A stretch of 64,000 bases of DNA from Bradyrhizobium archetypum (GCF_013114835.1 NZ_JAAVLW010000006.1:376001-440000); one strand, 5' to 3'. Counted from the stretch's first letter, positions 35,947 to 45,694 are shown. Program-made: numbers and translations. Notes: generated from the sequence alone by a model not told the origin.

Positions 35947-37361
35947 CCGGCAACTCCCTGCTTGGCGGCGCGACTGACCGAGCGCACGAATCGCTCCACT
36001 TCGGCCGAATCGTTTTTCATCACCGTGATGTGTTCGGATTTGGTCATCAGGCCGTCGAGCCAGGCCGGCAGTTGCGGCCGCACGCCGCATGCGGCTTCCA
36101 CCGCATCGGGAAACTTGGCCGGATGCGCGGTCGACAGCACGATGTTGGGGATCTTCGAATCGGAGGTGTCACGATCGGCCACCGCCAACGCCACCGCGGT
36201 GTGGGGATCGACGAGATCGCCAGCCTCGCGCCAGGCGGCGCGGATCGCCGCCGATGTCTCGGTCTCGTCGGCGCGGCCGGCGTCGAACTCCTCGCGGACC
36301 GCGGCCAGCATGGCATCCGGCAGCACGAAACGCCCGGACTGCTTCAGCGAGGCCATCAGCCGGCGGACCGTGTCGGCATCGCGGCGGCTCGCCTCGAACA
36401 ACAGCCGCTCGAAATTCGAGGAGACCTGGATGTCCATCGAGGGCGAAGCGGAGGCGTGCACCTCGCGCACTTCATAGATGCCGGTCTTGAGCGTGCGCGG
36501 CAGGATGTCGTTGATGTTGGAGGCGATGCGCAGCCAGCGCACCGGCAGCCCCATCTTCTTGGCGACATAGCCGGCGAAGATATCGCCGAAATTTCCGGTC
36601 GGCACGGTGAAATCCACGGTGCGCGCGGGCGCGCCGAGCGCCACCGCAGACGTGAAGTAATACACCACCTGCGCGACGATCCGCGCCCAGTTGATCGAAT
36701 TGACGCCCGATAGCGCGACCGCGTCGCGAAAGCCGTGATGGTTGAACATCGCCTTCACGATCGCCTGGCAATCGTCGAAGGTGCCTTCGATCGCGAGCGC
36801 GTGCACATTGGATGCGCCGGTCGTCGTCATCATCCGCCGCTGCACGTCGGAGATGCGCCCGTTCGGGAACAGCACAACCAGATCGACATTGTCGAGACCC
36901 GCAAATGCGTCGACAGCGGCGCCGCCGGTGTCGCCCGAGGTGGCGACCACGATAGTGGTGCGCCGGTTGCGCTTGGCCAGCACGTGATCCATCAGCCGCG
37001 AGATCAACTGCATCGCGACATCCTTGAACGCCAGCGTCGGGCCGTGGAACAGCTCCAGCAGGAATTGATTGGGCCCGGTCTGATCGAGCGGCACCACGGC
37101 CGGATGACGGAACGTCGCGTAGGCTTCGTTCGCCATGCGGCCGAGATCGGCGTCGGAGATCTCGCCCGCGGCAAACGGCTTGATCACGTCGACCGCGACC
37201 TCCCAATAGGGCCGGCCGAAAAACGAGGCGATGGTCTCGCGCGAGAGCTGCGGCCAGACCTCGGGCACGTACAGCCCGCCGTCGCGGGCGAGCCCGGTCA
37301 GCATCACATCGCAAAAACCCAGGAGCGGGGCCTCCCCCCGCGTAGAAATATAGCGCGTCAA
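35943..37361 (-). CDS. thrC: Threonine synthase
   Basis: ThrC converts O-phosphohomoserine to threonine with PLP. About 472 residues, normal length. The PLP-lysine is Lys113 in PTLAFKDVAMQL, and TSGDTGGAAVDAF and PTGNFGDIFAGY are the phosphate- and PLP-binding loops. The start codon is TTG at 37361: GGAGG lies five bases upstream and the protein then begins with the family text TRYISTRGEAP. A longer ATG-started frame to 37586 was rejected because it has no similarity. Confidence 0.93.
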   Translation of the reverse strand: MTRYISTRGEAPLLGFCDVMLTGLARDGGLYVPEVWPQLSRETIASFFGRPYWEVAVDVIKPFAAGEISDADLGRMANEAYATFRHPAVVPLDQTGPNQFLLELFHGPTLAFKDVAMQLISRLMDHVLAKRNRRTTIVVATSGDTGGAAVDAFAGLDNVDLVVLFPNGRISDVQRRMMTTTGASNVHALAIEGTFDDCQAIVKAMFNHHGFRDAVALSGVNSINWARIVAQVVYYFTSAVALGAPARTVDFTVPTGNFGDIFAGYVAKKMGLPVRWLRIASNINDILPRTLKTGIYEVREVHASASPSMDIQVSSNFERLLFEASRRDADTVRRLMASLKQSGRFVLPDAMLAAVREEFDAGRADETETSAAIRAAWREAGDLVDPHTAVALAVADRDTSDSKIPNIVLSTAHPAKFPDAVEAACGVRPQLPAWLDGLMTKSEHITVMKNDSAEVERFVRSVSRAAKQGVAG

Positions 37362-37757
37362 ACCACCCTCCAAAGGCGCCAGCCCTATGCCAAGCCTTTG
37401 ATCTTGATCATGAATTAGATTTCGCCAAGCGCGAAGCGAGGGCCACCATAAAGCGTTTTTCAGCCAAGGGGAAATGGGATTGGGGCGAAAAGAGCGGGCG
37501 CAGGTTGAGGCCAGCGGCCTCATGGTTCGAGACGCGCGGCGGGGCCGACCCGTTGGCTTGCATTGACGTAAAGTGCCGAACCACACAAGCCGTCATCCCG
37601 CCACCGGGTCGCGCGAACGCGCGCCCGATGACTCGCAATAACGGGGATATGGCGCGCCACATACACCACGTCATCCCCTCGGATGTGCCGTGCGCGCACC
37701 GGGCTCGAACGTGATGACTGGTCAGGCCTCGAAGTTCAATGCGGCCGCGCTCAAGCC
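37362..37757. other. 396-base gap between thrC and paoC
   Basis: No credible gene. It holds the thrC promoter region, an imperfect FNR-like site TTGATCTTGATCAT at 37398-37411 (one mismatch), and repeat-like GTCATCCCGCC and GTCATCCCCTC blocks near 37592 and 37670 that resemble further dispersed repeats. Confidence 0.5.
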
Positions 37758-39962
37758 TCAACCGACGTCCGGCATTTGCTCAAGGAGCTTGTCGAGCGTG
37801 ATCGGATACTCGCGCACGCGCACGCCGGTCGCGTTGTAGATCGCGTTGGCGACCGCCGCCGCCACGCCGCAGATACCGAGCTCGGCGACGCCCTTGGCCT
37901 TCATCGGCGATGATACGGGATCGGTCTCGTCGAGGAAGATCATGTCCTGATGCGGAATATCGGCGTGTACCGGCACCTCGTAGGCGGCGAGGTCGTGGTT
38001 GACGAAGAAGCCCGCGCGCTTGTCGACCACGAGCTCCTCCATCAGTGCCGCGCCGACGCCCATGGTCATCGCCCCGATGATCTGGCTGCGCGCCGTCTTA
38101 GGATTGAGAATGCGGCCGGCGGCGCAGACCGCGAGCATGCGGCGGACGCGGATCTCCGCGGTCGCGCTATCGACGCCGACTTCGACGAAGTGCGCACCGA
38201 AGGTCGATTGCTGGTATTTCTTGTCGAGATCGCCGTATTCGATGCCGTCTTCGGCCGTGAGGCCACCATCGGCCGCGGCCTGCGCCAGCGGCACGCGGCG
38301 ATTGCCGGCGCGCACCTCGCCATCGGCGAACTCGGCCTCCGCGGAATTGAAGCCTAATTTCTGCGCGATCGCTTCGCGGAGCTTGACACAGGCGGCATAG
38401 ACGCCGGCGGTCGAATTGTTGCCGCCAAACTGCCCGCCGGAGCCTGATGAAACCGGGAAGCTCGAGTCGCCGAGGCGGACCACCACCTTCTCCAGCGGCA
38501 CGCCCATCATCTCGGCGGCGGTCTGCGCGATGATGGTGTAGCTGCCGGTGCCGATGTCGGTCATGTCGGTCTCGACCGTTACAATGCCGGCCCTGTCGAG
38601 CCGCACGCGTGCGGCCGACTTGACCAGCAAATTGCTACGGAATGCGGCGGCGGCGCCGATGCCGATCATCCAGCGTCCATCACGGACCCGGCCCGGCCGT
38701 GGATCGCGCTTGCTCCAGCCGAAGCGCTCGGCGCCGGTGCGAAAACATTCGGTGAGCTGACGCTGCGAGAATGGCCGCGCCGGCCTTTCCGGATCGTTCT
38801 GGGTATCGTTGAGGATTCGAAACTCGATCGGATCGATCCCGAGCTTCTCCGCCATTTCGTCGATCGCAATCTCCAGCGCCATCATGCCCGAAGCTTCGCC
38901 CGGCGCGCGCATGGCGTTGCCTTCGGCCAGGTCCAGCGCCGCGAGGCGGGTGGCGGTCATGCGGTTGGCCCCGGCATAAAGCAGCCGCGTCTGGCTGACC
39001 GCGCCCTCGGGCCTGCCGCCGGGCAGATTGCCCGACCATTCCTCGTGGCCGATCGCCGTGATCTTGCCGTCCCTGTTGGCCCCGATGCGGATGCGCTGGA
39101 TCGTTGCCGGACGGTGTGTCGTATTGTTGAACATCAGCGGGCGCTGCAGCGCCACCTTCACCGGCCTCCCGACGGCGCGGGCTCCTAGCGCCGCAAGCAA
39201 TGCATCTGAACGCACGAATAGCTTGCCGCCGAAACCGCCGCCGACGAAAGGCGAGACCAGGCGAACATTCTCCTTGGCAATACCCAGCGTCTTCGCGATG
39301 TCGGTTACGCCCCAGGCGATCATCTGGTTCGAGGTCCAAAGCGTGAGCTTGTCACCGTCCCAGGCGGCGATTGAGGCATGCGGCTCCATCATCGCATGCG
39401 CCTGATCGGGCGTTGTGTAGGTTGCGTCGAGCTGAACCGGCGCCGCGGCGAATGCGCTGGAAAAATCGCCGAGCGCGGTATCGGCCGGACCGCCGAACAG
39501 CGGCCGGGGTTCGCCGGTACCCTTCACCGCCGCGAGGTCAAAGGCGCCCTCCGCTTTGGTGTAGTCGACGCGGAGCAGCTCCGCGGCGGCGCGCGCCTGC
39601 TCAAAGGTATCGGCGACTACCAGGGCGATCGCCTGATGATAATGTTCAATCTCGGGGCCGCCGAGCAGTTTTGCCGTGTTGCGCTCGCCCTTGCCGAGCT
39701 GGCCGGCATTGTCGGCCGTGACGATCGCCCGCACGCCGGGCGCCGCCTTGGCCGCGGCGAGGTCGATCCGGGCGATCCGTCCCTTCGCGATCGCTGAACC
39801 GACAACATAGCCATAGGCCGGGTTCGAAACGACGTCATGGCGCTCATAGGCGTAGGGCGCTTTGCCGGTCGTCTTGAGCGGGCCATCGATCCGGCCAAAG
39901 GGCTTGCCGACGATCTTGAGCGCATCGATCGGATTGGTCGTGGCGGGGGTTTCGAATTTCAT
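37758..39962 (-). CDS. paoC: Aldehyde oxidoreductase molybdenum-binding subunit (PaoC/YagR-like)
   Basis: A 734-residue xanthine-dehydrogenase-family large subunit that binds the molybdopterin cofactor and the substrate. Seen in the sequence are the entry motif GRIDGPLKTTGKAPYAYE, the glycine-rich VSPFVGGGFGGKL, RAPGEASGMMALE, and the C-terminal active-site region GVAELGICGVAAAVANAIYN. Together with the two upstream subunits it oxidises aldehydes to acids. The last gene of the operon; its start lies three bases after the paoB stop. Confidence 0.92.
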   Translation of the reverse strand: MKFETPATTNPIDALKIVGKPFGRIDGPLKTTGKAPYAYERHDVVSNPAYGYVVGSAIAKGRIARIDLAAAKAAPGVRAIVTADNAGQLGKGERNTAKLLGGPEIEHYHQAIALVVADTFEQARAAAELLRVDYTKAEGAFDLAAVKGTGEPRPLFGGPADTALGDFSSAFAAAPVQLDATYTTPDQAHAMMEPHASIAAWDGDKLTLWTSNQMIAWGVTDIAKTLGIAKENVRLVSPFVGGGFGGKLFVRSDALLAALGARAVGRPVKVALQRPLMFNNTTHRPATIQRIRIGANRDGKITAIGHEEWSGNLPGGRPEGAVSQTRLLYAGANRMTATRLAALDLAEGNAMRAPGEASGMMALEIAIDEMAEKLGIDPIEFRILNDTQNDPERPARPFSQRQLTECFRTGAERFGWSKRDPRPGRVRDGRWMIGIGAAAAFRSNLLVKSAARVRLDRAGIVTVETDMTDIGTGSYTIIAQTAAEMMGVPLEKVVVRLGDSSFPVSSGSGGQFGGNNSTAGVYAACVKLREAIAQKLGFNSAEAEFADGEVRAGNRRVPLAQAAADGGLTAEDGIEYGDLDKKYQQSTFGAHFVEVGVDSATAEIRVRRMLAVCAAGRILNPKTARSQIIGAMTMGVGAALMEELVVDKRAGFFVNHDLAAYEVPVHADIPHQDMIFLDETDPVSSPMKAKGVAELGICGVAAAVANAIYNATGVRVREYPITLDKLLEQMPDVG

Positions 39963-39965
39963 GGG

Positions 39966-40916
39966 TCAACCCTTCGCTTCGGTCAGTACCGCGCCGAGCG
40001 TGCGCTCGACCAGCGGCAACTTGAATGCGTTCTCGCGCGTCGGCTTGGCGCCGGACAGCAGTTCCGCCGTGACCGCCTTGGCGCCACGCGGCAACTGCGC
40101 ATCGGCCGATTCGAGGCGCCATGGCTTGTGGGCAACACCGCCGAGCGCCACGTGGCCGGTGCCGTCGCGCTGCACGATCGCAGCAACCGAGACCAGCGCG
40201 AACGCATAAGAGGCACGATCACGCACCTTGCGATAGATCTGCACGCCGCCGGTGGGTTTTGGCAGCGTTACCGCCGTGATCAATTCACCCGGCGAAAGTG
40301 CCGTCTCGACATGGGGCGTGTTGCCCGGCAGGCGGTGGAATTCGGCGATCGGGATCGTCCGGGTCGCGCCGTTGGGCCGCACGGTTTCCACCGCGGCATC
40401 AAGCGCGCGCATCGCCACCGCCATGTCGCTTGGATGGGTGGCGATGCAGGCGTCGCTTGCTCCGACGATGGCATGCTGGCGGCTGAAACCGCCGATCGCC
40501 GCACAGCCGCTGCCGGGCTTCCGCTTGTTGCAGGGCTGGTTGGTGTCATAGAAATACGGGCAGCGCGTCCGCTGCAGGAGATTGCCTGCCGTCGTCGCCT
40601 TGTTGCGCAACTGGCCCGAGGCACCGGCGAGCAGCGCGCGCGACAGCACGGCATAGTCGCGCCGGACGCGCGCGTCGGCGGCCAGATCGGTATTGCGCAC
40701 CAGCGCGCCGATCCGCAATCCGCCCTCCTGCGTCGGCTCGATCTTGTCGAGCGCGAGGCCGTTGACGTCGATCAGATGCGCAGGCGTTTCGATCTCGAGC
40801 TTCATCAAGTCGAGCAGATTGGTGCCGCCCGCGATGAATTTGGCATCGGGATGGCGTGCAGCGGCGGCCGCGGCCGCGGCCGGCGATTGGGCACGTTCGT
40901 AAGTGAAGGACTTCAT
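39966..40916 (-). CDS. paoB: Aldehyde oxidoreductase FAD/4Fe-4S subunit (PaoB/YagS-like)
   Basis: A 316-residue FAD-binding subunit of the xanthine-dehydrogenase family. FAD motif [16 protein letters not shown] and the second binding segment [18 protein letters not shown] are present. The cysteine cluster CPYF...[11 protein letters not shown] at about residues 125-145 matches the extra 4Fe-4S cluster of the PaoABC type rather than plain xanthine dehydrogenase. It overlaps paoA by four bases (ATGA). Confidence 0.92.
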   Translation of the reverse strand: MKSFTYERAQSPAAAAAAAARHPDAKFIAGGTNLLDLMKLEIETPAHLIDVNGLALDKIEPTQEGGLRIGALVRNTDLAADARVRRDYAVLSRALLAGASGQLRNKATTAGNLLQRTRCPYFYDTNQPCNKRKPGSGCAAIGGFSRQHAIVGASDACIATHPSDMAVAMRALDAAVETVRPNGATRTIPIAEFHRLPGNTPHVETALSPGELITAVTLPKPTGGVQIYRKVRDRASYAFALVSVAAIVQRDGTGHVALGGVAHKPWRLESADAQLPRGAKAVTAELLSGAKPTRENAFKLPLVERTLGAVLTEAKG

Positions 40917-41566
40917 GCGGGCCTCCCGGCGACTTCTGATATCGCCTCGGCAATGTTCGAATAGGCGCCGCAGCGGCAGATGTTGCCGCTCATGCGCTCG
41001 CGGAGCTCGGCACTGGTCAGTTGCACCGGCGTGTTCAGGTCGGCGCTGACATGGCTCGGAATGCCGGCCTTGATTTCGTCCAGCACCGCCACCGCCGAGC
41101 AGATCTGGCCGGGCGTGCAATAGCCGCATTGATAGCCGTCATGCTTGACGAACGCGGCCTGCATCGGATGCATTTTCTCGGGCGTGCCCAGCCCCTCGAT
41201 CGTCGTGATGCTGTCGCCTTCGTGCATCACGGCAAGCGTCAGACACGAGTTGATCCGCCGCCCGCCGATAATGACGGTGCAGGCGCCGCACTGGCCGTGA
41301 TCGCAGCCCTTCTTGGTGCCGGTGAGATGCAGGTGCTCGCGCAACGCGTCGAGCAGCGTGGTCCGCGTGTCGAGCGTGAGATCGCGCGCCGCGCCGTTCA
41401 CGGTGAAGGAGACCTTCAATGTCGCGGAGCCTGCCGCGGCGTTTTGCTCCGCAATGGTGGGCGCCTGGGCATTGACGATGGATGGCGCCGCCGTCAGTGC
41501 CACCGATGCGGCAGTTCCTGCCAATAGTTTACGCCGCGACAATTCGAAATCGCTGGGACTTGTCAT
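40913..41566 (-). CDS. paoA: Aldehyde oxidoreductase 2Fe-2S subunit, Tat-exported (PaoA/YagT-like)
   Basis: A 217-residue subunit with two 2Fe-2S clusters: [11 protein letters not shown]...NSC and [12 protein letters not shown]...CRCG. The N-terminus carries a twin-arginine signal ([18 protein letters not shown]), so the folded complex is taken to the periplasm by this subunit. PaoABC-type enzymes detoxify aromatic aldehydes. It is first in the operon, behind a tandem repeat. No PaoD-type cofactor-insertion chaperone gene is adjacent. Confidence 0.93.
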   Translation of the reverse strand: MTSPSDFELSRRKLLAGTAASVALTAAPSIVNAQAPTIAEQNAAAGSATLKVSFTVNGAARDLTLDTRTTLLDALREHLHLTGTKKGCDHGQCGACTVIIGGRRINSCLTLAVMHEGDSITTIEGLGTPEKMHPMQAAFVKHDGYQCGYCTPGQICSAVAVLDEIKAGIPSHVSADLNTPVQLTSAELRERMSGNICRCGAYSNIAEAISEVAGRPA

Positions 41567-41710
41567 ATCGTGTTCCCGTTTGTGCTGTCGGGGATCGCGT
41601 TCGATGGGAGATCCGGTTTCACCATCGGCCCGCCTGAAACATCCGGTCGCGCACCTGTAACTGCGCCACCTTTCGGCTGTTCCTCCAGCAGCATTCACGT
41701 CTGAAAGAGC

Positions 41711-41758
41711 GTGAGGACCCGGTGCGAACGTGACGTGAGGACCCGGTCCGAACGTGAC
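41711..41758. repeat. Two tandem 24-bp repeats upstream of paoABC
   Basis: Two adjacent units beginning GTGAGGACCCGGT and ending GAACGTGAC differ at one base. They lie about 145-190 bases before the paoA start. A tandem operator is plausible. Confidence 0.6.
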
Positions 41759-41911
41759 AAGACGCGAAATTAGATGGTGGATTGGCTTGCATATATGAAT
41801 TGGCTTCATGAATGGAGCGGCAAAACATCAGCGATCTCATCGCGTTGCTCTGGTGGCGCGCCAAAGGAGCTTCACCCGGGGCGACGGCGCAGCTGGGCGT
41901 GTCGCGGTCTG

Positions 41912-41952
41912 GACAAACCAAGAGGGCCGCAGGGGCGAACCTGCGGCCCTCT
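41912..41952 (-). terminator. Terminator of the small secreted-protein gene
   Basis: Stem AGAGGGCCGCAGG/CCTGCGGCCCTCT (13 bp), loop six bases. On the minus strand it is followed by TGGTTTGTCC. It lies 18 bases past the gene's stop. Confidence 0.7.
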
Positions 41953-41969
41953 CTCCTGGAAGGGTCTGT

Positions 41970-42197
41970 CTAGTTGCTTGTGCAGACCTTCATGGTTTTC
42001 ATGCTGGTTTCGGCCTCGGTCTTGGTCTTGAACGTGCCGTTTTCGACGATGGTGGTGGTCGTGCTGGTCGGCTTGGTATCGACCACCGTGCATTTCTTGG
42101 TGGTGGCGTCGCGAACCACGTAGAATTCAGCGGCCACTGCCGTCTGGGCCGCCGATACTGCAAAGGCCAGCGTCCCGATCAACAGAAATTTCCTCAA
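41970..42197 (-). CDS. Small secreted protein of unknown function
   Basis: A 75-residue protein with a signal peptide (LRKFLLIGTLAFAVSAAQTA to VAA) and a short mature domain with two Cys (KKCTVVDTK, MKVCTSN), Lys/Thr-rich. I recognise this as a common Bradyrhizobium secreted hypothetical. The start is a TTG at 42197 preceded by an excellent GGAGGAGG; a longer frame reaching 42722 was rejected. Confidence 0.75.
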   Translation of the reverse strand: MRKFLLIGTLAFAVSAAQTAVAAEFYVVRDATTKKCTVVDTKPTSTTTTIVENGTFKTKTEAETSMKTMKVCTSN

Positions 42198-42307
42198 GGT
42201 GTCCTCCTCCGAGATTTCCGTGATGCAACCGGCAACGCACGAGAAAATCGGATTGTTCCATTTTTTCCCGACTTGGACGACGCGATTTCGGGAGCTGCGG
42301 CAACGAA

Positions 42308-42520
42308 TTAGTCCTCTGCGGTCCGTTCCAGGGTCTTGAGATATTTGAGCCCCTCTACCGCCAATAGCTCCGAGTCGGTTTCGCCCGCCTGGCAGCGCTG
42401 CCGGATAAAGCGCTGGAGGCTTGCCCGCCGCGCGTCGTTCTCGTCGATGCCGCTGTGGATCAACAGGTAAACGCTCCAGGCCCGCGCAAAGGCGGCCTCC
42501 GCAATATCCGGGCTGTTCAT
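42308..42520 (-). CDS. Small helical protein of unknown function
   Basis: A 70-residue soluble, mostly helical protein (MNSPDIAEAAFARAWSVY; DENDARRASLQRFIRQRCQA). The start has AAGGGAGAG upstream. I recognise it as a short conserved rhizobial hypothetical; no role known. Confidence 0.65.
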   Translation of the reverse strand: MNSPDIAEAAFARAWSVYLLIHSGIDENDARRASLQRFIRQRCQAGETDSELLAVEGLKYLKTLERTAED

Positions 42521-42779
42521 CCAGCTCTCCCTTCAGGTCATAGAGGGAGCCCATTTTGCCAGTTTTTCCTGCAAACAACCATGCAGCTTTTGGCGATCGC
42601 ACCCCCCGGCAGTTCGACGCCGCGCACTGTACGGGGCTTGGCGAGCGGGCAGCGGAATGCATCGGGACAATTTGCCCCCGCAGCATCCGGAGTGTCTCTT
42701 GCCTGGCTTGCCCTGGAACCAAATCGGTAATCGGGAACTTGTGTCAGGTATCGCGATCAAGCGATTGGAAGGAGCCTGC

Positions 42780-43016
42780 ATGAGACGTATCGTTCTGATT
42801 GGCGCGGCATTGATTGCCTCGCTGGCAATGAGCTTGTCCGCTTCCGCCAGGTTGGGCATCGCGCCCTTGGCCGCGCAGGACGGCGCGGTGGTCCAGGTCA
42901 GGCACGGGCATGGCCATCATGGCCGTGGGCATCGGGGACGCGGTCATCACTACGGATGGTACAGGGGCCGCGGTCATCATAAATGGCGCCACCATCGCCG
43001 CCATCACCATTGGTAA
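42780..43016 (+). CDS. Small His/Arg/Gly-rich secreted protein
   Basis: A 78-residue protein with a signal peptide (MRRIVLIGAALIASLAMSLS, cleavage after SASA), then a tail packed with His, Arg and Gly (VRHGHGHHGRGHRGRGHH, HHRRHHHW). A metal-binding or nucleic-acid-binding periplasmic role is possible, but only by composition. The start follows GGAAGGAGCC. Confidence 0.75.
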   Translation: MRRIVLIGAALIASLAMSLSASARLGIAPLAAQDGAVVQVRHGHGHHGRGHRGRGHHYGWYRGRGHHKWRHHRRHHHW

Positions 43017-43136
43017 GGCTTCGCTGGATTCGCTTATCGTCATTCCATTGCCCGGACGCAGGCGAATTGCAGCGGCGCGAACAGGCCGCGCTCACGTGGC
43101 GCGGCCGGTTCAGCTTCATCGGACGAGAGGCAATAG

Positions 43137-43784
43137 CTAGCCCAGCCCCATCTCCACCGCGATCCGGATCAGGTCCGAATGATTCTTGGCGCCGAGCTTC
43201 TGCTTGAGGAGCGAGGTGGTGTTGGCCACGGTCTTGTAGGAGATTTCCAGCGCGTCGGCGACTTCGACGATCTTGTCGCCGCGGCCGAGCAATCGCAGGA
43301 TTTCCAGTTCGCGCGCCGTCATCTGCGAAGCCGGATTGGCCTTGATTGAAGCGCCTGAGAAGGTCACCGCCTCGGCCAGTTGCGGCGAGATGAAATTGTC
43401 TCCCGCGGCCACCTTGCGGACTGCCCTCACCAGCATCCGCGGATCGTCGCCCTTCGAGACGTAGCCCTGCGCGCCCATCTCGATGGCGCGGACCACGAAA
43501 GCCGGATCGTCATTCATGCTGAACATGATGATCCTGGCGTGCGGATCTTCCTTGCGGATGCGCCGCATCAGCTCGAAACCGGAAACGTCGGGAAGCTTGA
43601 TATCGATGACCGTTACGTCAGGCTTCCTGGCCATGTAGGCGCGGTGACCGGACTTGGCGTCGCTGGCCTCCTCGATCTTCACAGAATTGTCCGACGCAAA
43701 CAGCGAGCGGCACCCCGACAGGACCACCGGGTGGTCATCCACGATCAGGACCTTTGTTGCCGATCTGGCGGAATTCTGCATCAT
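43137..43784 (-). CDS. NarL/LuxR-family response regulator
   Basis: A 215-residue regulator. The receiver has VDDHPVV and phospho-acceptor Asp61 in VIDIKLPD; Lys in YVSKGDD. The C-terminal LuxR helix-turn-helix contains MTARELEILRLLGRGDKIVE and LEISYKTVANTTSLLKQKLG. It is divergent from the kinase gene with 81 bases between starts, so both are likely one two-component system. Targets unknown. Confidence 0.93.
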   Translation of the reverse strand: MMQNSARSATKVLIVDDHPVVLSGCRSLFASDNSVKIEEASDAKSGHRAYMARKPDVTVIDIKLPDVSGFELMRRIRKEDPHARIIMFSMNDDPAFVVRAIEMGAQGYVSKGDDPRMLVRAVRKVAAGDNFISPQLAEAVTFSGASIKANPASQMTARELEILRLLGRGDKIVEVADALEISYKTVANTTSLLKQKLGAKNHSDLIRIAVEMGLG

Positions 43785-43865
43785 TCATCCCCTGGGGGAA
43801 TAAATAAGCGGTTGCCGGTATTTGAAAAGAGAAATCTTGGGTTGCGGGAACTATAATAAACCAAA

Positions 43866-45242
43866 ATGTGGGAAAGACTTTCGCTTCGAACGCGGCTCTT
43901 GCTGCCGCTTGGCCTGATGTTCGTGGCGGCACTGCTGGCCGGCGCCGTCTCGCTGCAGATCTTCGCCTCGGCGCAACTTGTGGAAGAAACCGAGCCGGCG
44001 GCTCGCTCGGCCAGAGCGGTCGCGGCCGCGCTCAACGGTGCGCTGCAGGCGTCTGCCAATCCGCAGGCGACGCTCGATGCGTTCGTGCAATCGCTAGGAG
44101 ATTCCGAAGCGATCCGGTTTCGGCGTCTCGGGACCGACCTCGACGTGCACCCGCCCGAAGTGCAGACCCCGTTCGGAACGGTGCCTGACTGGTTCGTTCG
44201 CCTGCTCGCCATCCCCGAGTTCAAGGCGGCCTTCCCGGTGACGGTCGAAGGCAAACAGGTCGGTGATATCGTATTTGCGCCCGACATGTCCGCCGACGTC
44301 TACGAAAAATGGATCGGGTTTCTGACGATCGCCTGCTCCGTAATCATCTTGATGCTGCTGACGGCAGCCATAGCCCACTTCACCGCGCGCTCGGCATTGC
44401 GACCGCTGCAGAATCTGGGCAATGGCCTCACCCGGATGCGAGCGGGCGATTACGAACAGTCGATTGCCCCGGCCGGCCCACCCGAAATCCGCAAGAGCGC
44501 GCTGGAAGCCAACGAACTCGCGCGCACGCTCAACCGCCTCAGCCAGGATAATCGCAGCCTGCTGCGCCGGATCGTATCGCTGCAGGACGACGAGCGGCAG
44601 GACATGGCGCGTGAGCTTCATGACGAGCTCGGGCCGCTGTTGTTCGGAATCCGCGCCAGCACGGTGGCGCTGCTGGAATCGATTCCCACCGACGAAGCGC
44701 AGTTGAGGCGGGCCGCCGAAGGCATCCTGCAATCGGTCGAAACGTTGCAGCATGCGAACCGCCGCATTCTCGACCGGCTGCGGCCGCTTTACATTCAGGA
44801 GCTCGGCCTGGCGAAGAGCATCCAGACGCTGCTGCAGAACGTGAAAACGCAGGCGCCCGATCTCAAGGTGACGTCGGAGATCGACGCCTCACTGAGCGAG
44901 GTCGACGGCCTGATGTCGCAAACGGTATATCGCGTGATCCAGGAGGCGGTGACCAACGTGCTGCGGCACGCCAAGGCGAACTCGATGCGCGTCACGGCTG
45001 CTATCAAGGGCCGCGAAGTGATCGTGGAAATATCCGACGACGGCATCGGCTTTCCGGCGGATCGGCGGTTTGGCCGGGGATTGACCGGAATGCTGGAGCG
45101 CGTTCGCGCGCTGAGCGGGACACTTGAGCTATTGCGCGAAGCCGGCCGCACCTACGTTCGCTGCCGGCTTCCCGTGGCAGATTCCGCCTCACAGGGGCGA
45201 GGCGGAAACAAGCCTGACGGAAATGATTACTACCCGGCGTAA
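43866..45242 (+). CDS. NarX-type sensor histidine kinase
   Basis: A 458-residue membrane kinase. A signal-anchor helix (about residues 9-32) and a second helix (about 150-175) flank a periplasmic sensing domain of about 115 residues. A HAMP domain follows, then a HisKA_3 dimerisation domain with His252 in RQDMARELHDELGPLL and a C-terminal ATPase domain (DDGIGFPADRRFGRGLTG). It is paired head-to-head with the NarL-type regulator gene. The signal is unknown. Confidence 0.93.
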   Translation: MWERLSLRTRLLLPLGLMFVAALLAGAVSLQIFASAQLVEETEPAARSARAVAAALNGALQASANPQATLDAFVQSLGDSEAIRFRRLGTDLDVHPPEVQTPFGTVPDWFVRLLAIPEFKAAFPVTVEGKQVGDIVFAPDMSADVYEKWIGFLTIACSVIILMLLTAAIAHFTARSALRPLQNLGNGLTRMRAGDYEQSIAPAGPPEIRKSALEANELARTLNRLSQDNRSLLRRIVSLQDDERQDMARELHDELGPLLFGIRASTVALLESIPTDEAQLRRAAEGILQSVETLQHANRRILDRLRPLYIQELGLAKSIQTLLQNVKTQAPDLKVTSEIDASLSEVDGLMSQTVYRVIQEAVTNVLRHAKANSMRVTAAIKGREVIVEISDDGIGFPADRRFGRGLTGMLERVRALSGTLELLREAGRTYVRCRLPVADSASQGRGGNKPDGNDYYPA

Positions 45243-45694
45243 TCCTGCAGGCCGGCAGCCGGCTGCGGCAAATCCGCCACCGGCAAGCATTGGGTCGCCT
45301 GGATTTTTCCGGCACGGGTGAAGCTGAAGGCGATGCGCACCGGCTTGCCTTCGTGGCTGAGATAATCGAGCACGACCCCTTCTGTCGTCGGCATGATTTC
45401 CTCCAGACCGAATGCGGTGGGGGCGGGTGCGTCGAGGCGCTGCCGCCAATAGGATTCCAGTCCCGCACGGCCTTCACTGATCTTGGGCTCGCCGCACCGG
45501 CATTCGAGCGTCGCGTTGTCGGCATAAAGGTCGAGCAACGTCGCGAGGTCGCGATTGCGGCACGCGTCCAGCCAGTCGACCACCAATGCGATCGGATCAA
45601 AATCGTCGGTCAAGTTCGCGAGCCCATCCCCATCGCCATATGTCCGGAGCGCTGAAGCGGGTGACGGAGTATGACGATCGTCGTGAATGGACAC
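45230..45694 (-). CDS. SnoaL/NTF2-like protein
   Basis: A 154-residue protein with the alpha-plus-beta cone fold, typical text VVDWLDACRNRDLATLLDLY and LESYWRQRLDAPAPTAFGLE. The family includes ketosteroid isomerases and polyketide cyclases, but most members are of unknown function. Its 3' end overlaps the kinase gene by 13 bases tail-to-tail. Confidence 0.8.
   Translation of the reverse strand: MSIHDDRHTPSPASALRTYGDGDGLANLTDDFDPIALVVDWLDACRNRDLATLLDLYADNATLECRCGEPKISEGRAGLESYWRQRLDAPAPTAFGLEEIMPTTEGVVLDYLSHEGKPVRIAFSFTRAGKIQATQCLPVADLPQPAAGLQDYAG

Larger units (their letters stand above)
41567..41969. other. Gap between paoA and a small secreted-protein gene
   Basis: About 400 bases. It holds the paoABC promoter region, the tandem 24-bp repeat at 41711, and the terminator of the small secreted-protein gene near 41921. 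No gene seen. Confidence 0.55.

Noticed and set aside
37398-37411. FNR-like site TTGATCTTGATCAT before thrC
   Set aside because: One mismatch, and too close to the thrC start for normal activation; probably chance.
41711-41758. Possible CRISPR-like repeat
   Set aside because: Only two units directly adjoined, with no spacers.
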